A stretch of DNA of 64,000 nt, from positions 27,817,164 to 27,881,163 of the forward strand of contig NC_080082.1 in NCBI RefSeq assembly GCF_949987535.1. The letters are read 5' to 3'. The translations under genes and the position numbers were made by a program. How positions within the stretch are numbered: position 1 is the first letter of the stretch; the number at the start of each line of letters is the position of its first letter. Positions 11,719 to 30,583 of this stretch are shown here, one piece after another. The notes below the pieces were generated by a model that saw only the letters and a list, made by a program, of their open reading frames with translations, was not told the DNA's origin and made no database searches. This DNA is from Balaenoptera acutorostrata (lineage: Eukaryota > Chordata > Mammalia > Artiodactyla > Balaenopteridae).

Positions 11719-11969
11719 AACCAATCATCAGGGAAGGCAGAGCTTCCCTGCCATTGCTGGCACCCTGCCTCGAAGACCCCCGTCCTGTAGGCAGAGCCTT
11801 GTAGTCTGTCTTGGTTAATGACTTGGGCTGCCTGACTAGCCCCTCTCTGTGCCTTGTCTGAGGTCCTCATCCATACCTGATCCTGGGCAGCTTCTCTCTC
11901 TGGTGTGGGTCACCTTAAGCAGGGAAACTGAAGCCATTACTCTCCAAACCCTGTTTCATCTTCCCAAGC

Positions 11970-13727
11970 ATGTCGGAAAGCTGGCAGCAGCCGCCGCAGA
12001 CGCAGCCGCAGCAGCCGCAGCCGCCACAGCCTCAACACCACGCAGAACCACCGCCGGCCCTGGCCGAGCACACACTGACCCCAGGCACAGCTGAGAACCC
12101 CCTGGGCTGTGCCGTCTATGGCATCCTTCTGCAGCCTGACCCGGGCCTGCAGCCCCCGCAGCACGCGCCCCTGCAGCCAGCAGGCGAGCCGGGCCCCAAG
12201 TGCGGCGTGTGCGGTCACGACCTGGCGCACCTGTCCAGCCCGCATGAGCACCAGTGCCTGGCGGGCCACGACCGCTCGTTCCAGTGCACGCAGTGTCTCA
12301 AGATCTTCCACCAGGCTACCGACCTGCTGGAGCACCAGTGCGTGCAGGCCGAACAGAAGCCTTTTGTCTGTGGCGTCTGCAAGATGGGCTTCTCGCTGCT
12401 CACGTCGCTGGCGCAGCACCACAGCGCGCACAGCGGCACTGGGGGCCTCGTGAAATGTTCCATCTGCGAGAAGACATACAAGCCCGCCGAGGCGGCTGAG
12501 CCCGCGGCCACTGCCGCCCCTTCGCTGCCCCCAGCACCCCCTCCGCCCGCCGTAGCCCCTGCAGAACAGGCCGACAAGCCCTACAGCTGCCCCATCTGCC
12601 AGAAGCCCTTCAAGCACCTGTCGGAGCTCTCGCGACACGAGCGCATCCACACGGGCGAGAAGCCCTACAAGTGCACGCTGTGTGACAAGAGCTTCAGCCA
12701 GTCTTCCCACCTGGTGCACCACAAGCGCACGCACAGCTCGGAGCGGCCGTACAAGTGCGCGGTTTGCGAGAAGACCTTCAAGCACCGCTCGCACCTGGTG
12801 CGCCACATGTACGCGCACTCGGGTGAGCACCACCTGTTCCGCTGCAACGTGTGCGAGCTGCACTTCAAGGAGTCATCCGAGCTGCTGCAGCACCCGTGCA
12901 CGCCCAGCGGGGAGCGGCCCTTCCGCTGCGGCGAGTGCCAGAAGGCCTTCAAGCGGCCGTCGGACCTGCGGCAGCACGAGCGCACGCACAGCGCCGAGCG
13001 GCCCTTCAAGTGCGACCTGTGCCCCATGGGCTTCAAGCAGCAGTACGCGCTGATGCGGCACCGGCGCACGCACAAGACCGAGGAGCCCTTCAAGTGCGGC
13101 CTGTGCGAGAAGGGCTTCGGGCAACCCAGCCACCTGCTTTACCACCAGCACGTGCACACCCTCGAGACCCTCTTCAAGTGCCCCGTGTGCCAGAAGGGCT
13201 TCGACCAGTCGGCCGAGCTGCTGCGGCACAAGTGCCTGCCGGGCGCGGCCGAGCGGCCCTTCAAGTGCCCGGTGTGCAACAAGGCCTACAAGCGGGCGTC
13301 GGCTCTGCAGAAGCACCAGCTGGCCCACTGCTCGGCCGCCGAGAAGCCTCTGCGCTGCACCCTGTGTGAGCGCCGCTTCTTCTCGTCCTCCGAGTTCGTG
13401 CAGCACCGCTGCGACCCGGCCCGCGAGAAGCCGCTCAAGTGCCCGGACTGCGAGAAGCGCTTCAAGTACGCCTCCGACCTGCAGCGGCACCGGAGGGTGC
13501 ACACGGGCGAGAAACCCTACAAGTGCCCCAACTGCGACAAGGCCTTCAAGCAGCGTGAGCACCTCAACAAGCACCAGGGCGTGCACGCCCGGGAGCAGCA
13601 GTTCAAGTGCGTGTGGTGCGGCGAGCGCTTCCTGGACGTGGCCCTGCTGCAGGAGCACAGCGCGCAGCACAGCGCCGCCGCAGCTGCGGCCGAGGGCGCC
13701 TACCAGGTAGCCGCCTGCCTGCCCTGA
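11970..13727 (+). CDS. ZNF319: ZNF319, multi-C2H2 zinc-finger protein
   Basis: The whole 585-residue protein lies in one exon. It begins MSESWQQPPQ with a Gln/Pro-rich tract to about residue 30, and has no KRAB, SCAN or BTB domain. Finger-like units start at Cys78. After two variant fingers, one classical finger and a half-finger (CSIC, 163-166), an Ala/Pro linker (about 172-199) leads into an unbroken array from about 206 to 571. There are 17 Cys-Cys knuckles in all. Several linkers are TGEKPY, the DNA-binding type. Five units end H-x-C instead of H-xxx-H (EHQC twice, QHPC, RHKC, QHRC). The start has A at -3, and the length fits the human protein of about 582 residues as I remember it. Function is poorly known; nuclear DNA binding is inferred from the fingers. 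The frame is intact. Confidence 0.97.
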   Translation: MSESWQQPPQTQPQQPQPPQPQHHAEPPPALAEHTLTPGTAENPLGCAVYGILLQPDPGLQPPQHAPLQPAGEPGPKCGVCGHDLAHLSSPHEHQCLAGHDRSFQCTQCLKIFHQATDLLEHQCVQAEQKPFVCGVCKMGFSLLTSLAQHHSAHSGTGGLVKCSICEKTYKPAEAAEPAATAAPSLPPAPPPPAVAPAEQADKPYSCPICQKPFKHLSELSRHERIHTGEKPYKCTLCDKSFSQSSHLVHHKRTHSSERPYKCAVCEKTFKHRSHLVRHMYAHSGEHHLFRCNVCELHFKESSELLQHPCTPSGERPFRCGECQKAFKRPSDLRQHERTHSAERPFKCDLCPMGFKQQYALMRHRRTHKTEEPFKCGLCEKGFGQPSHLLYHQHVHTLETLFKCPVCQKGFDQSAELLRHKCLPGAAERPFKCPVCNKAYKRASALQKHQLAHCSAAEKPLRCTLCERRFFSSSEFVQHRCDPAREKPLKCPDCEKRFKYASDLQRHRRVHTGEKPYKCPNCDKAFKQREHLNKHQGVHAREQQFKCVWCGERFLDVALLQEHSAQHSAAAAAAEGAYQVAACLP

Positions 13728-15689
13728 GTCCCCGCCGCGGCCCCCACCAGGCCCGGCCCGGCCTCCTCGCACCCATCCCTGCACCGGCTCGGTGTTCTGA
13801 GGGAGGCCCTGGGCGTGAGGACAGAAGGGCACTGGGCAGGTGGAGGGTGTGGGTGCCTGGCACTCCCGGTACAGGCCTGGGCGGGGGGCGGGGGCGGCAG
13901 ATTGCTGTGGCTGGTCCTGACCCCACAGACCTCTTTCCCATTACAGGATTCGCTCTCTTGAGAGACCTCAGCCTCCCTTGTCTCTGGGGGCCTGGAACCA
14001 GGCTGGAAGTCCAATGGCCTCTCTCCACCCCAACGAGGGGGTGGTGCTAGCCCAACCTTCCCAGACCTTTCAGCCTAATTAGAAATCGGATAGGTTAGGA
14101 AAGAGGAGGGTCACGGTAGCGCCTGGGAGAAGGGCTGGACTCCAGAGGTAGGCTGGGTGTAGGGCATCCCCCTTCAGGTTGCTGTTTGAGGGAGAAGGCC
14201 AGCTCCGTGATGTAGTCCTGGAACCAGGAGGGCAAACTGTGAGCCACCGGCCTCTCCGTCAGCTTCAGCCGGGGGCGATGCATCCTCCAGGTTTCTGGCA
14301 GGCGAGACATACAGGGGTGCTGCACACCTGTGGGCTCAGTCTGCTTGGAGGACAATTGGCCCAGCCAGAGGGAGGAGGCAGAGAAGTTCTCCTGTGACTC
14401 ACTCAGCCAGGGACAGTGCTGTCCACAGGGAAAGGAGGAAAGGCAGCCTTTGCACCCAGGGCTAATCCCACTGTTTTGGAAGTGCCCCTCCCACCTTTGC
14501 GGCATGGTTCCAAGCACTGGTGGGGAATGCGCTCTCAGCCCGACAGAACTACTGATGTGAAAGAGGGGACTGTTAGATCACCTGGCGCCTGGGAGGAAGC
14601 AGGGCTAAGCCCGTGATCTTCCCAGTGGATGGGAACAAGTGTCACCCCTTTGAATTGTGTGAACCAAAGCCTCAAGGGCGTGGCCCTAATCAGCTCGGCC
14701 CAGCCCTGCTTCAGGGCCAAGACCATGCCTGGGTACCCAGGGTAGGGGAGGTGAAAGGACCATGGGAACGCCTCTGACCCCACAGTGCCCTCCCAGCCCA
14801 TGGGCACCCTCCCCCATCAGTCTGGCTGCTGACCTGTACTCCAGGGGTTTTGCTCTACCAAGATGCTCTAGACAACATTCAGCTACTTCCAAGGCCAGAG
14901 TGTTCTCCTTCGGGTCCTCCTAGGGTCCCCCTAGGTCTCTGGATGCCCACTGGGCTCATGGAGCTGATGGTGTCCAGGATAAGGAGTGGGCAGGGGAACA
15001 GGGTTGTTAAGGAAACCGGTAGGTAGATGGAGTCGATTGGTATTGCTTGATGGCTGGGACTCTTCTCGGGAAGGCCAGAAGACCTTTACTATCAAAATGA
15101 TTCTTTTGAACCCAGCTCTGCCCCACCCTCTCCCAGACCCCTTCCCTGGGTCTTAAAAGGAGACTTTAATCAGTGCCCACCCCAAGATCCCAGAGGAGCA
15201 GGGAGACCCGTCTTGTCCCACTCTCACCTTCAGAAGTCTGAAAAGCCCTCATCCCCCTCCTCTGTCTAGGTTCCCTTCCTGTGCCCGCAGAGAGGGGCTG
15301 GTCCTTCCCCTCGGTGCTGGCTTTAGTCACAATGCCTCAAAAGACATGGAACCCAGGCTGAAAACAGTCCCAACTGCTAATGTTTTTCTTTCATTTTGCT
15401 TTCTAAAAGCAGTTGTTATACTGTTCATAACATTGTATAGTTTAATTTCATGTCATTTTGGATCTTATATAAAAATGTGAGAATTTGGATTTTTAAAAAG
15501 AATGATTCCATTTTAGATAGCCCTTTTGATGTTAATATATAGTGAGTCCAATGTATGCTTTAGAAGTAAAGACATTGACCTTCACAGACCAAAGCACAGT
15601 TTGTTCTGGTCATTCTTTAGAGGGGAATGTTGGGTCGTGGAGAGGGAGTGAGGTGTGCAGGCCAGGGTGGCAGGCTTGGGATTGGGACA

Positions 15690-15850
15690 TAAGGCTGGGT
15701 TCGAATGTTTTGAACATTCTGGTTGTGTGACTTTGGGCAAGTCACTTAACCTCTTTGGGACTCAGTTGCCTCATCTATAAAATGGGGAGGTTAACCCTTG
15801 CCTTGCTTGGTTCTTGTGAGAGTTAAGTGGAGTCGCATATGGCGGCCCTG
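15690..15850 (+). repeat. MIR SINE fragment
   Basis: GTGACTTTGGGCAAGTCACT and CTCATCTATAAAATGGGGAG are MIR core sequences. It lies in the predicted ZNF319 3' UTR. Confidence 0.88.
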
Positions 15851-17704
15851 GTGGGGAAGCTGTGACGATGCTGACGGTACCAACTGCAGGACACTTGGGA
15901 TCCTTGGGCTGTGACCTCTTGACATCCTTGGGGTTTAACTGCAGCCCCTGTAAAGGGAGCTGATCTGTGAGGGACCAGCAGCTCGTGGATGGTCAGAAGC
16001 TGGGCACTGGGCCTGGTAAGCAGGAGAGCTTGCTTAGCCCCAGTGGAAAATCAGGGTCTGCCTGGAGCAGCCTACAGGCGCCGCCCCCGAGGATCACATG
16101 CTCTCACCCCACTCCTGCTCACCCTGTCGCACGGTGATCCCTCTGCGTGTCCAGCCCAGCCGCCTCCACCTCAGCCTTCCTGCACCCCTCTTCTGTCCCC
16201 TATCCTGTCCCCCAGCGGGCCAACTGCAACTCAAGCTCCTCCTGTTTCTCAAAGGCAAGGGTGGAGGTGGGGAGAGGAAGGTAGAAGCAACTCCCCCCAG
16301 GTCTGAGAGCCAGTGGAGGGTGGTCAGGAGGGACCCCTGCCCGAAGGTAGGGGTGGAGGTGAGGGTAGAAAGAGGACAAGGAGCTACCCACGCCGCAGGG
16401 AGCTCAAAATTGGCTGCAGAAGTCTTAGTGGAGAGGCCAGGGGGGACCCCGGATGTGACCAGGACCCCATGGTCCTCTTACTCCCTCTGCGTGTGGCCAC
16501 AGGAGGACTCTGCCCTTGAGAAGCCGTGTGCAAGCGTCCACCTCTCAGCGAGGACGCCCAGGGCCCCTTGTCCCTGTGCCCGGCTTGAATCCTGGCTTCC
16601 TTTCTAGTTCAGTGACCTTAGGCAAAACCCACCCACCTCGCAGAGACTCCTGGAAAGCACTGGCATGTGTTGGGTGCCTTATAGCTTCAGGTTGCTCTTC
16701 CTGAACAGGTGGTGTTCTGCGTGTGCCAGGGGCCAGAGGAGCCCTGGATGGGCTCACATGGAGGGTGCAATGACTTTTTCTTCCTTTGTCCCCACCTTGC
16801 CTCCCCTCACAAAGCAGTGGGGCTCCCACCTGGACCAAAACCAGGGCCGTGAATGGAGCCCTGGCCTGGGGGCCTGCGTGTTCAGGCTCAGGTCTTAGAC
16901 CTTTGATAAGTGATCCCAGGCAGGCTCTGTTCCTCTTGGGGCCTTGATTCCATCTGAAGCAGAGTTCTTGACCTCTGATCTCTAAGGGTCCTTAGAGACC
17001 TGTCGCTCTGATTCTGGGAAGGTAACCGGATCAACCTGTGGCCCCTATTCCCCTTCCTGCCTCTCTCGGCCTCCAGTCTGCTCCCCACCTGTCTCATTCT
17101 GGTTTCTCTTGATTGTAAGTGACAGAAACAGCACAAACTGGCTTAAGCAGCTACACACTGTACCCGGCCACACACACAGGTACCTCTCCCACCTACCTGC
17201 CCGGGAACCCCACCGCTTCCTGTGTCCCATAGCTGATCCATCTCTTAGAGCATGGAATTTTCATGGGGGAACTTCAGGTGCTATGGCTGGGGTACAAACT
17301 AGCACTATCATCTTTAATCTCCGGGTAGTCATCCCCTTTGCCCCAACCACTGACAGGATGGGAAGAGGGTGGTACCTTGGGGTGAGGGGTGACATGTGGA
17401 TGAGGGCCAGAGGAGCGAGAGCGAGAGGCTGACATAAATTCACACTCTGGACTTAATAATTTCCCCTTCCTGGGGAAAGAGGCACTGCTGGGTGGGGTGG
17501 GGGTCCCTTCTCCTGGGTCCTCGAAGTCATTGCCAGGGCAAGCTGGGCCACCAAAGACAACTTTCCTAGGGAGCCCATCATCTTGACGGCTCTGTCAGAC
17601 TACCACTGTGTGGCTGGCTCTGTGCTCGGCCCCCCGGGGGGCAGTGGGAGAGGACCCTGCTCTCCAGGGGTGGAGCCTGCGCTCGTGAACCACCGTGGCA
17701 GTGC

Positions 17705-17890
17705 TGTGCTGTCGCAGTTAAGAGCACCACAGTCAGGCCTGGCTGGAGTCCTGCCTCTGCCACTCATCAGCACCAAAGCTTTGGGAAGGTTTTTGGATTT
17801 CTCTGGGCCTCATTTTCCTCATCTGTGAAATGGAGCCATTAATGCTCTCTTCTGGGCTTAGGGTGAGGGTCCCGTGAAATGACCTGTGTG
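17705..17890 (+). repeat. MIR SINE fragment
   Basis: GGCCTCATTTTCCTCATCTG followed by TGAAATGGAG matches the MIR core. It lies in the predicted ZNF319 3' UTR. Confidence 0.75.
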
Positions 17891-19110
17891 GAGTGTTTGC
17901 CACGTAGTGGCCACTCAGGAAAGCAGAGCACTGGGAGGTCAGAGGCAGAAGGGAGCGAGCCTAGCTCTCCTACCTGAGCGTCAGGGCTCTCCCACGCCCA
18001 CCCTGCTACACAAGACCTTTCCCATCCACCAGCTGATCTGAGCCTCATACCACCTCCATGAGATGGGCAGGGCAGACCTGAGGATGTGTTTTGTGCTGAT
18101 CCTTGAGAAGTCCAGGGGCTTCCCAAAGCCGTACGCTTAGTGATGAGAGAGGCCTGGCGTTGTGGGGTCTGGCTAGGTGGGGGGATAGGCGGCGGGGTGG
18201 GACCGCCTGGGCTCTGAACCCACAGACCTCCAGCTGCAGCCACTGAAGCCTGGGGCTCTGGCTCCAACCCACTCTTTGCGGGTCAGGAAGCCGGGAACAA
18301 TGGCCGGAACTGGTGCTGGCACCAGGGCTGGCCACGGGAGCAGGAAAGCTCCTCACCAGCAGGCAGAGGGGACAGCCAGCCCTCGGGCCTACTCTCAGCT
18401 CCTTGAGGGACTGGAGCCTCCATTTTCTGTCCTGCCATCTGTGCAGAGGCAGCTCCATGGAGAGCCTCCATCTGACCTCCCAGTCCCCAACCTCATCCCT
18501 CCTCCAGAGCAGGCCCCAGACAGGACCGTGGACTGCTCGGGCCTTGGAAATTTGCCCAAGGCCTCTGCGCCTGGGCCAGGCTCGCCTGTGATAAGCTCCG
18601 CATCCCATCCTCAAGATGGTGCTTTCTTTGTTCCTTGAAGGTCATGCCTCCAGGAAAAGCCTTGGCCGCTATTGATTTTTGCAGATTCTGGCAGGAATGC
18701 CCAGTCCTCCTTCAGGGCCCTGAAAAGGAGGTTGAGGGGAGGGGCGGAGGTGGGCTGGGGCCCGTGGGGTCTCCCTCCTCACCATGCGTGTGTGTCCATC
18801 CCCACTCTGGGTCTGCATTCCTGCCTTTGTTCATCCATAAGCATCACTGAGCACCGGCTGTTTGCCAGACACTGAGCTGGCGCGGCAGGGCATGAAGGTA
18901 GAACTTCAGATGAGAGAGTTTTGAGGTTTTCATGTATCAAAAGGTAGGGTCAAAAATGTCAAAGCTGCTGGTACTTAGTACAAAATATTACCTGTGAGAG
19001 TCCTCCCCAGCCCTCACCCCGTTCTCCCTGAGCTAGGACCCTTACTCCATCCCTGATCCTCCCCGTTGCCAGCCCCAGGGTGAGGGTATGTGTTTTGCGT
19101 GTTGCTTTGT

Positions 19111-19116
19111 AATAAA
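19111..19116 (+). terminator. ZNF319: Candidate ZNF319 polyadenylation signal
   Basis: AATAAA is followed within 40 bases by T/GT-rich sequence (TTTGTAGTAGTTGTTTC), the usual layout of a cleavage site. Confidence 0.6.
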
Positions 19117-19889
19117 CACAACTATTACTTTGTAGTAGTTGTTTCATTTAGTCCACCTCCGTGTGTTGGTTCTGGGAGGCCCCAGGCCCCATTCCTGAGT
19201 CCCAGATCCTGTTAGAGAGATAAGAGGGGCTGGCGAGTGCAGTATTTCCCAAGATCCTACTGTGGGCCAGAGGCTATGAGTTAGTCCCCCTGAAACAGCT
19301 ACGGTTCCTGTCCTCATAGTCTTGGGGAAGAATTGGGGAGAAGGGAGGATTTGAGAGAGGCCTGCCTGGAAGAAAGGGTGAGGTTTGGATAGGAAGAGAT
19401 GGGGAAAGCATTTCAGGTGGGAGGAAGGCGTTGACTAAAGGTTAGGAGGCAGACAGGAGCCTGGGTGTTTGGAACAGCAAGGAGACTGGTGATGCCGTCG
19501 GGGGTAGGGGTAGCACATGGAGGCCCAGGGCCTGGGTACTGGATTGGGATCAGGCCAGAAAGGCCTGGAGGTGAGGCCATGGGGGCTGGGCTGTCCCCAA
19601 GGCAATGGCCACAGGGAGGATTTCTACTGTGATCTCTCTATGAGGAGCAAAGAGCCCCCTGAGGCTGAGGGAACTTCCAGGCGGGGAGACAGTGGCCCAG
19701 GCTGGGTGGCTTCTCTCCATCTCTTGGGATTTTCAACCTGCAGATTCTGCCACTGCCAGTAACTCCAAGAGAACTTTCTGGTGGAACATCTTCTCCTCTC
19801 TCTAAGCTCAGGTCGAATGTCCCCACTGGTTTCCCCCCGACTCTTGGCGTGCATCTCTCTCATAGCAGGAAGGCAGTAGAGTATGGTGG

Positions 19890-20080
19890 CCACAGGCTCA
19901 GGGGGTCAGGCAGGCTGGCTTCAATTCCCAGCTCTGCCAACCACCAGCTGTGTGACCATGGGCCAGTCACTTAGCCTTTCTGAGTTCATTTCATCGTCTG
20001 TAAAATGGGTCTAAAACTGCCCACCTCCTGGGCACTGCAAAGTGCTTAATATTGATACATTGCCTTGCACGTAAAAAATA
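19890..20080 (+). repeat. MIR SINE fragment
   Basis: CAGCTGTGTGACCATGGGCC, then CATCGTCTGTAAAATGGGTC and GTGCTTAATATTGATACATT, follow the MIR layout. Confidence 0.85.
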
Positions 20081-22359
20081 GCAAGTGCATACTAAATCAG
20101 ACTTGTTAATGCGCATCTACTCTGTATTTCCTTTATTCTTGGGCACATATTTTTATATCTACGAAATTAGGATTCCATGTACAACTGGTGAGGAAGGACC
20201 TAATCAAATTCCTAGGCTTGAGGAACATGGTCTAGGTGTGCTCACATTCTCACCTTCTGCTTTCAGGTTTGAATCAGCTGGGTTTACCTCTCTCCTACTG
20301 GACTAGAAGTACCTCTAAGGCAGGCAAGTCTTCTGGTCTGTGTCCCAGCGCCCAGCATGGGGTCTGGCAAGGCCTTGAATGTCTGCTGGGCCAAATTCCC
20401 AGAGGGACTTGTCCGGTCATTCAGTGTCAAGGAAGCAGGGCCACGAGAAGACACACAGGCACTTGATTCCCTCTGGTATCTCAGCACGCTCTCTGGAGCT
20501 CCCTGACTGTCCCCAGTCTCACACAGGCCAGGACTCCAGCATCTCTGCTTTGAGCCTCGGGCAAATCTATTTCTCTCTGAGCTGTCATGTTGGAGGGGAC
20601 ACTCAGGGCTGAAGAATGTGGCTCTCATACCTCAGGGGCCTTCGCCAACGGCTTCCCAAGGTTCAATCCAGGTGGACTGCCCCTGGGCTTGGAGGAAAGT
20701 GCTTCTTCCTGCATGAAATGGCAGGAAGCTGGATACCTCCTTGACAGGCCCCCAAGGAGGAAAGGGCTCTGATCTACTTACCACTTCCCATCCCCTCCTC
20801 CCCATGCTCCTGTCTCCTGCCCTGTTGTCAGCAGAGCTCCATACTTCAGGACAGAGGACAGACTCCCTCCCTCACCTCAGTATAAGGGTGATGATCTCCA
20901 ACACCACCCCCAAAAGAAATTAAAATCAGTCTCGAATTTGTAAGGCAGGCTCTGCCTGCATATCAGACAACAAAACAACTCATTTCCTTGTTTATTACCC
21001 AAGGTTGAACAAAAGACCCCCATTCTGGGAAATAACTTATTCTACGAATATTGAGCACAAACTGTATGTGAGTACTGTGACAAGTGCTGGGACTGACTTT
21101 GAGTCCTGGGTTCTGGTTTTGGCTGGAGCCTTTCCCTGATCTGGGCCTCAGTTTTCCCATCTGTGAAATAGAGTAGCTTTGGTTCTGCTCACTCTCCTGG
21201 GTGCTTATGGAGTATGAGGCCTGGAGGAGATGATGTGTTCTAAACAGTATAACACAGGGTCCAGAGGTGAGGGGCTGGTATTATTGTTTTAATCTCCTTC
21301 CACCTGAGACCAGGCTTGCATCCACTAGGTGCTCGGTAAATATTAGTGGAAGGGGATGAGGAGGATGTAAGTCAGGGTTTCCTAACCTTTGTGGGCACTG
21401 ACTCTCCTGAGAATCAGATGAAAACAAGGAGACTTTCCATGGAAAATGCACATGTGGGTGGACCCACGATTTTGGACATGATTTCAGAAGGTTCATGGAT
21501 CCCTGAGGCCTCAGATCCTAGCACCAGAAGTCCTGTTCAAACAGTTCTTGAGCTTGGCGGCTATTTACCCTGATCTGGGTCTGTCCTTGCAGACTGGCCA
21601 CAGGTGGGATGGTATTTGGAAGGTCCTGGAGCTAAGTGCTGATGCTGGCTGCTCTAACACCCAGCCACGCTGAGACACTCTTCTTTAGCCCAAAACTTTG
21701 AGCAGGGTTATTCTGGACCTGGCCCAGGAGCCCCACGGCTGTCCCCAGCACATCAGGCCTCCTTTCTGTAGGTTGGTAGGCAGATGAGGGCTAGTCCTGA
21801 AGCTATGTGGATAGAGCAGATAACTTTTTGCTTACATGGTATGTTCATTGGCGGTGCTTTGGGGAGAGGAAACTTTCTTCTCTGAGTGGGCTTGGGCACC
21901 TCATCTTACTTCCACACTCAGCTGCTTCACAGGGAATAGAGACCATAGGCCAACCCTCCAGGGCCTGATTCCACTTCTTCAGGGGAACCCTGGGCCCAGG
22001 GAGGCCCCCAGCACACGCTGGGATGGCAAGGGCTTCTGAGAGAGGGGTCTAAAATCCCTTTTGAGCCCCCTCTTTTCTCTTTAGGGCTCAAGTTCAGAGT
22101 CTGAGGTGGAAGGGGCTTGGTTGTAGGCTTATGAGCAGGGGAACGGGGGCACAAAGAAAACCTAATTCTCAGGCAGGCCTGCCTCTGTGCCTCATCCCTG
22201 GCTGGGCCCTGGGGCCTAGACCCTGATTCTCTACCTGGGGTCACCAGACATCTTTCCCAACTCCCCCCACCGCCACCAGTCCTCCAGGAGTTGGCAGGAG
22301 GCAGGTAAGGGTAAGACATCCTGAGGTCCTGAGGTCCTGATCCTCCCCCAGCCCCTGCA

Positions 22360-22360
<1 letters not shown>

Positions 22361-22429
<69 letters not shown>
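22361..22429. repeat. (CA)n dinucleotide microsatellite
   Basis: This is about 34 uninterrupted CA units. In TEPP orientation it reads (TG)n and begins about 30 bases after the predicted polyadenylation hexamer. Confidence 0.98.
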
Positions 22430-22431
<2 letters not shown>

Positions 22432-22459
22432 GTGTGGTGCCTCCTTATGGAGCATAAGG

Positions 22460-22465
22460 TTTATT
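22460..22465 (-). terminator. SPMIP8: TEPP polyadenylation signal
   Basis: TTTATT on the plus strand is AATAAA in TEPP orientation, 117 bases after the stop codon. A perfect 6-base hairpin (CTTATG/CATAAG, 22444-22458) and then a TG run follow it. Confidence 0.75.
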
Positions 22466-22581
22466 TCCAGTCAGGCTAAACTCTTAGGGAGATGGGTGCT
22501 GCCACCATACACCCTCTGTCCTGCTGGGGAACCTGAGGTGGCATGGTTTGGCAGCCTGGGGATCGGCCTCCTTTTCACAGA

Positions 22582-29015
<6,434 letters not shown>

Positions 29016-30452
29016 CTATGGTGGGGTCAGGGACGCTCAAATACACACACACACAGAGGATGTGCTAAGGGCCCTGGCAGAGGGCAGTACAGGGGGTGTG
29101 TGTCTGGGGAGGCTGAGGCATTCAGCGAATGGTCTAAAAGAGATGCCATTTTTGTCTGTTCTTCAATAATGAGCAGGAAGCGGCAGCAGCAGCAAGTGGA
29201 TTCACAATTGAGCTCAGTCTGCCTCTGGGTAATTAATTATGGACTTCTGGCCTTAGCTAAGGTATCTGGCATTTACTCAACATTCTACAGGGAGACATAG
29301 AAAGGTCTTAAATAAGGGGAGAGACGTGATAGACATGAACTAGAAAAAATATGGCTGGTTCCCCAGTGCTTCGTTTTAAAAAGTGGATATTCCCAGAGCC
29401 TTTGAGTCATTTAAACTTTAGTGAGAATTTGTTGAGTCCCGTTGCTTTCTTCCTGACTCCAGTTGGAGGTGAGAGATGGAGGTGGGCGGTAGGGAGGTGG
29501 GCAGGAGGAGAGAGGACCTTGGGCCATGGAGGAGCACGGAGAGAGCATGGCGACCAGATGGGGAAGCCGCCTCGAAGGCTGGGCCTTCGTGGGGAAGGGA
29601 CAGGGAAGTGGGGAAGTGAGGGTAGAGGGGAGGGAGGACTCCCTGCTCCTGATCCACCACAGTGGTACCTCACCTGCAGGCCACGGGCCCCAGGTGCACA
29701 GGCTTACGGGGATTTTCTGCTCTTCCGACTGCTCAATGGGGAAAAGCGGCAGGGAGATGGGCCGAGCCCCAGTGCCTTATGAGGCAGTAGGAGAATAAAG
29801 GGACATTCTGCGGAGACAATGCCCATTGCAGCCTGATTGTGAGGGCACCGTCTCCTCGGCAACCATGACAACCAGAGGCTCCGAGGAGAAGAGCCTGCTG
29901 CCAGGAGTCCTTGCCCTGGCCCCCTCTTTCAGCCTTCCTGAAGGATGCTGTCTCCCAGGCCTCACACAGGCTGGGCATGTTGGGGAAATCAGACAAGGAG
30001 CTGGGTCTCCCTGGGGGTGGCCATGCCAGGGCTGGCCAGGGCTGGCCAGGGCAGGCTGTGTGACCCTAGACTACTTACTGTCTCTCTCTGGGCCTCAAAT
30101 CTCCCATCTGTGTTAGGCAAGGGCCCCGGGCCCTGCCAGGAGGAGTGTCTGTGAGCTGGCAGGGCTCACGGACACTTACTCCCCTCCTTACAAGCCTCAG
30201 GGAAGAGGGCACTGCCCTGCCTGCCAGTCCTTGAGTCTCCAGAGGTGGAGATTAGTGGCTGCCAGGATCCAGGGTCAGCATAAGGGGATCAGGGAGAGTG
30301 GTGGCCTCAGCAGGACAGGGATTAGCAGGTGATACTCCCCCTGCAGGCCTGCAACCTCCCTCCCGCCTTCCCAAAAAAGTGAGGTCATGAGGTCCTAAGC
30401 CCAGCACCCTGAAGCCCTGGGGCCTGACCACCACCAAGGTCAGAACCACTGG

Positions 30453-30583
30453 GGGAGTTCCCTGGCGGTCCAGTGGTTAGGACTAAGCGCTTTCACTGCC
30501 GCGGTCCTGGGTTCAATCCCTGGTCAGGGGACTGAGATCCCACAAGGCTTGCAGTGAGGCCAAAAAAAAAAAAAAAAGAAAAA
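30453..30583 (+). mobile_element. Short CHR-1-like tRNA-derived SINE with perfect target duplication
   Basis: GGGAGTTCCCTGGCGGTCCA heads the element. It contains GGTTCAATCCC (box B) and ends in a long A-run. Perfect 11-base duplications AGAACCACTGG flank it at 30442-30452 and 30584-30594. Confidence 0.93.

Larger units (their letters stand above)
13728..19135 (+). other. ZNF319: Probable long ZNF319 3' UTR
   Basis: From the stop to 19111 I saw no earlier canonical AATAAA, so one long 3' UTR is the simplest reading. It contains MIR fragments and no exon-like frames. A shorter form using a non-canonical signal, for example in the AT-rich stretch near 15400-15540, is possible. Confidence 0.55.
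19136..22459. other. Intergenic region between the convergent ZNF319 and TEPP 3' ends
   Basis: The region holds a MIR copy (19890-20080), another MIR-like stretch near 21090-21180, and the CA microsatellite at 22361-22429. I found no supported exon. Confidence 0.55.

Noticed and set aside
11937..12863. 308- and 319-residue minus-strand frames opposite ZNF319
   Set aside because: They are antisense shadows of a GC-rich zinc-finger exon, which is clearly coding on the plus strand.
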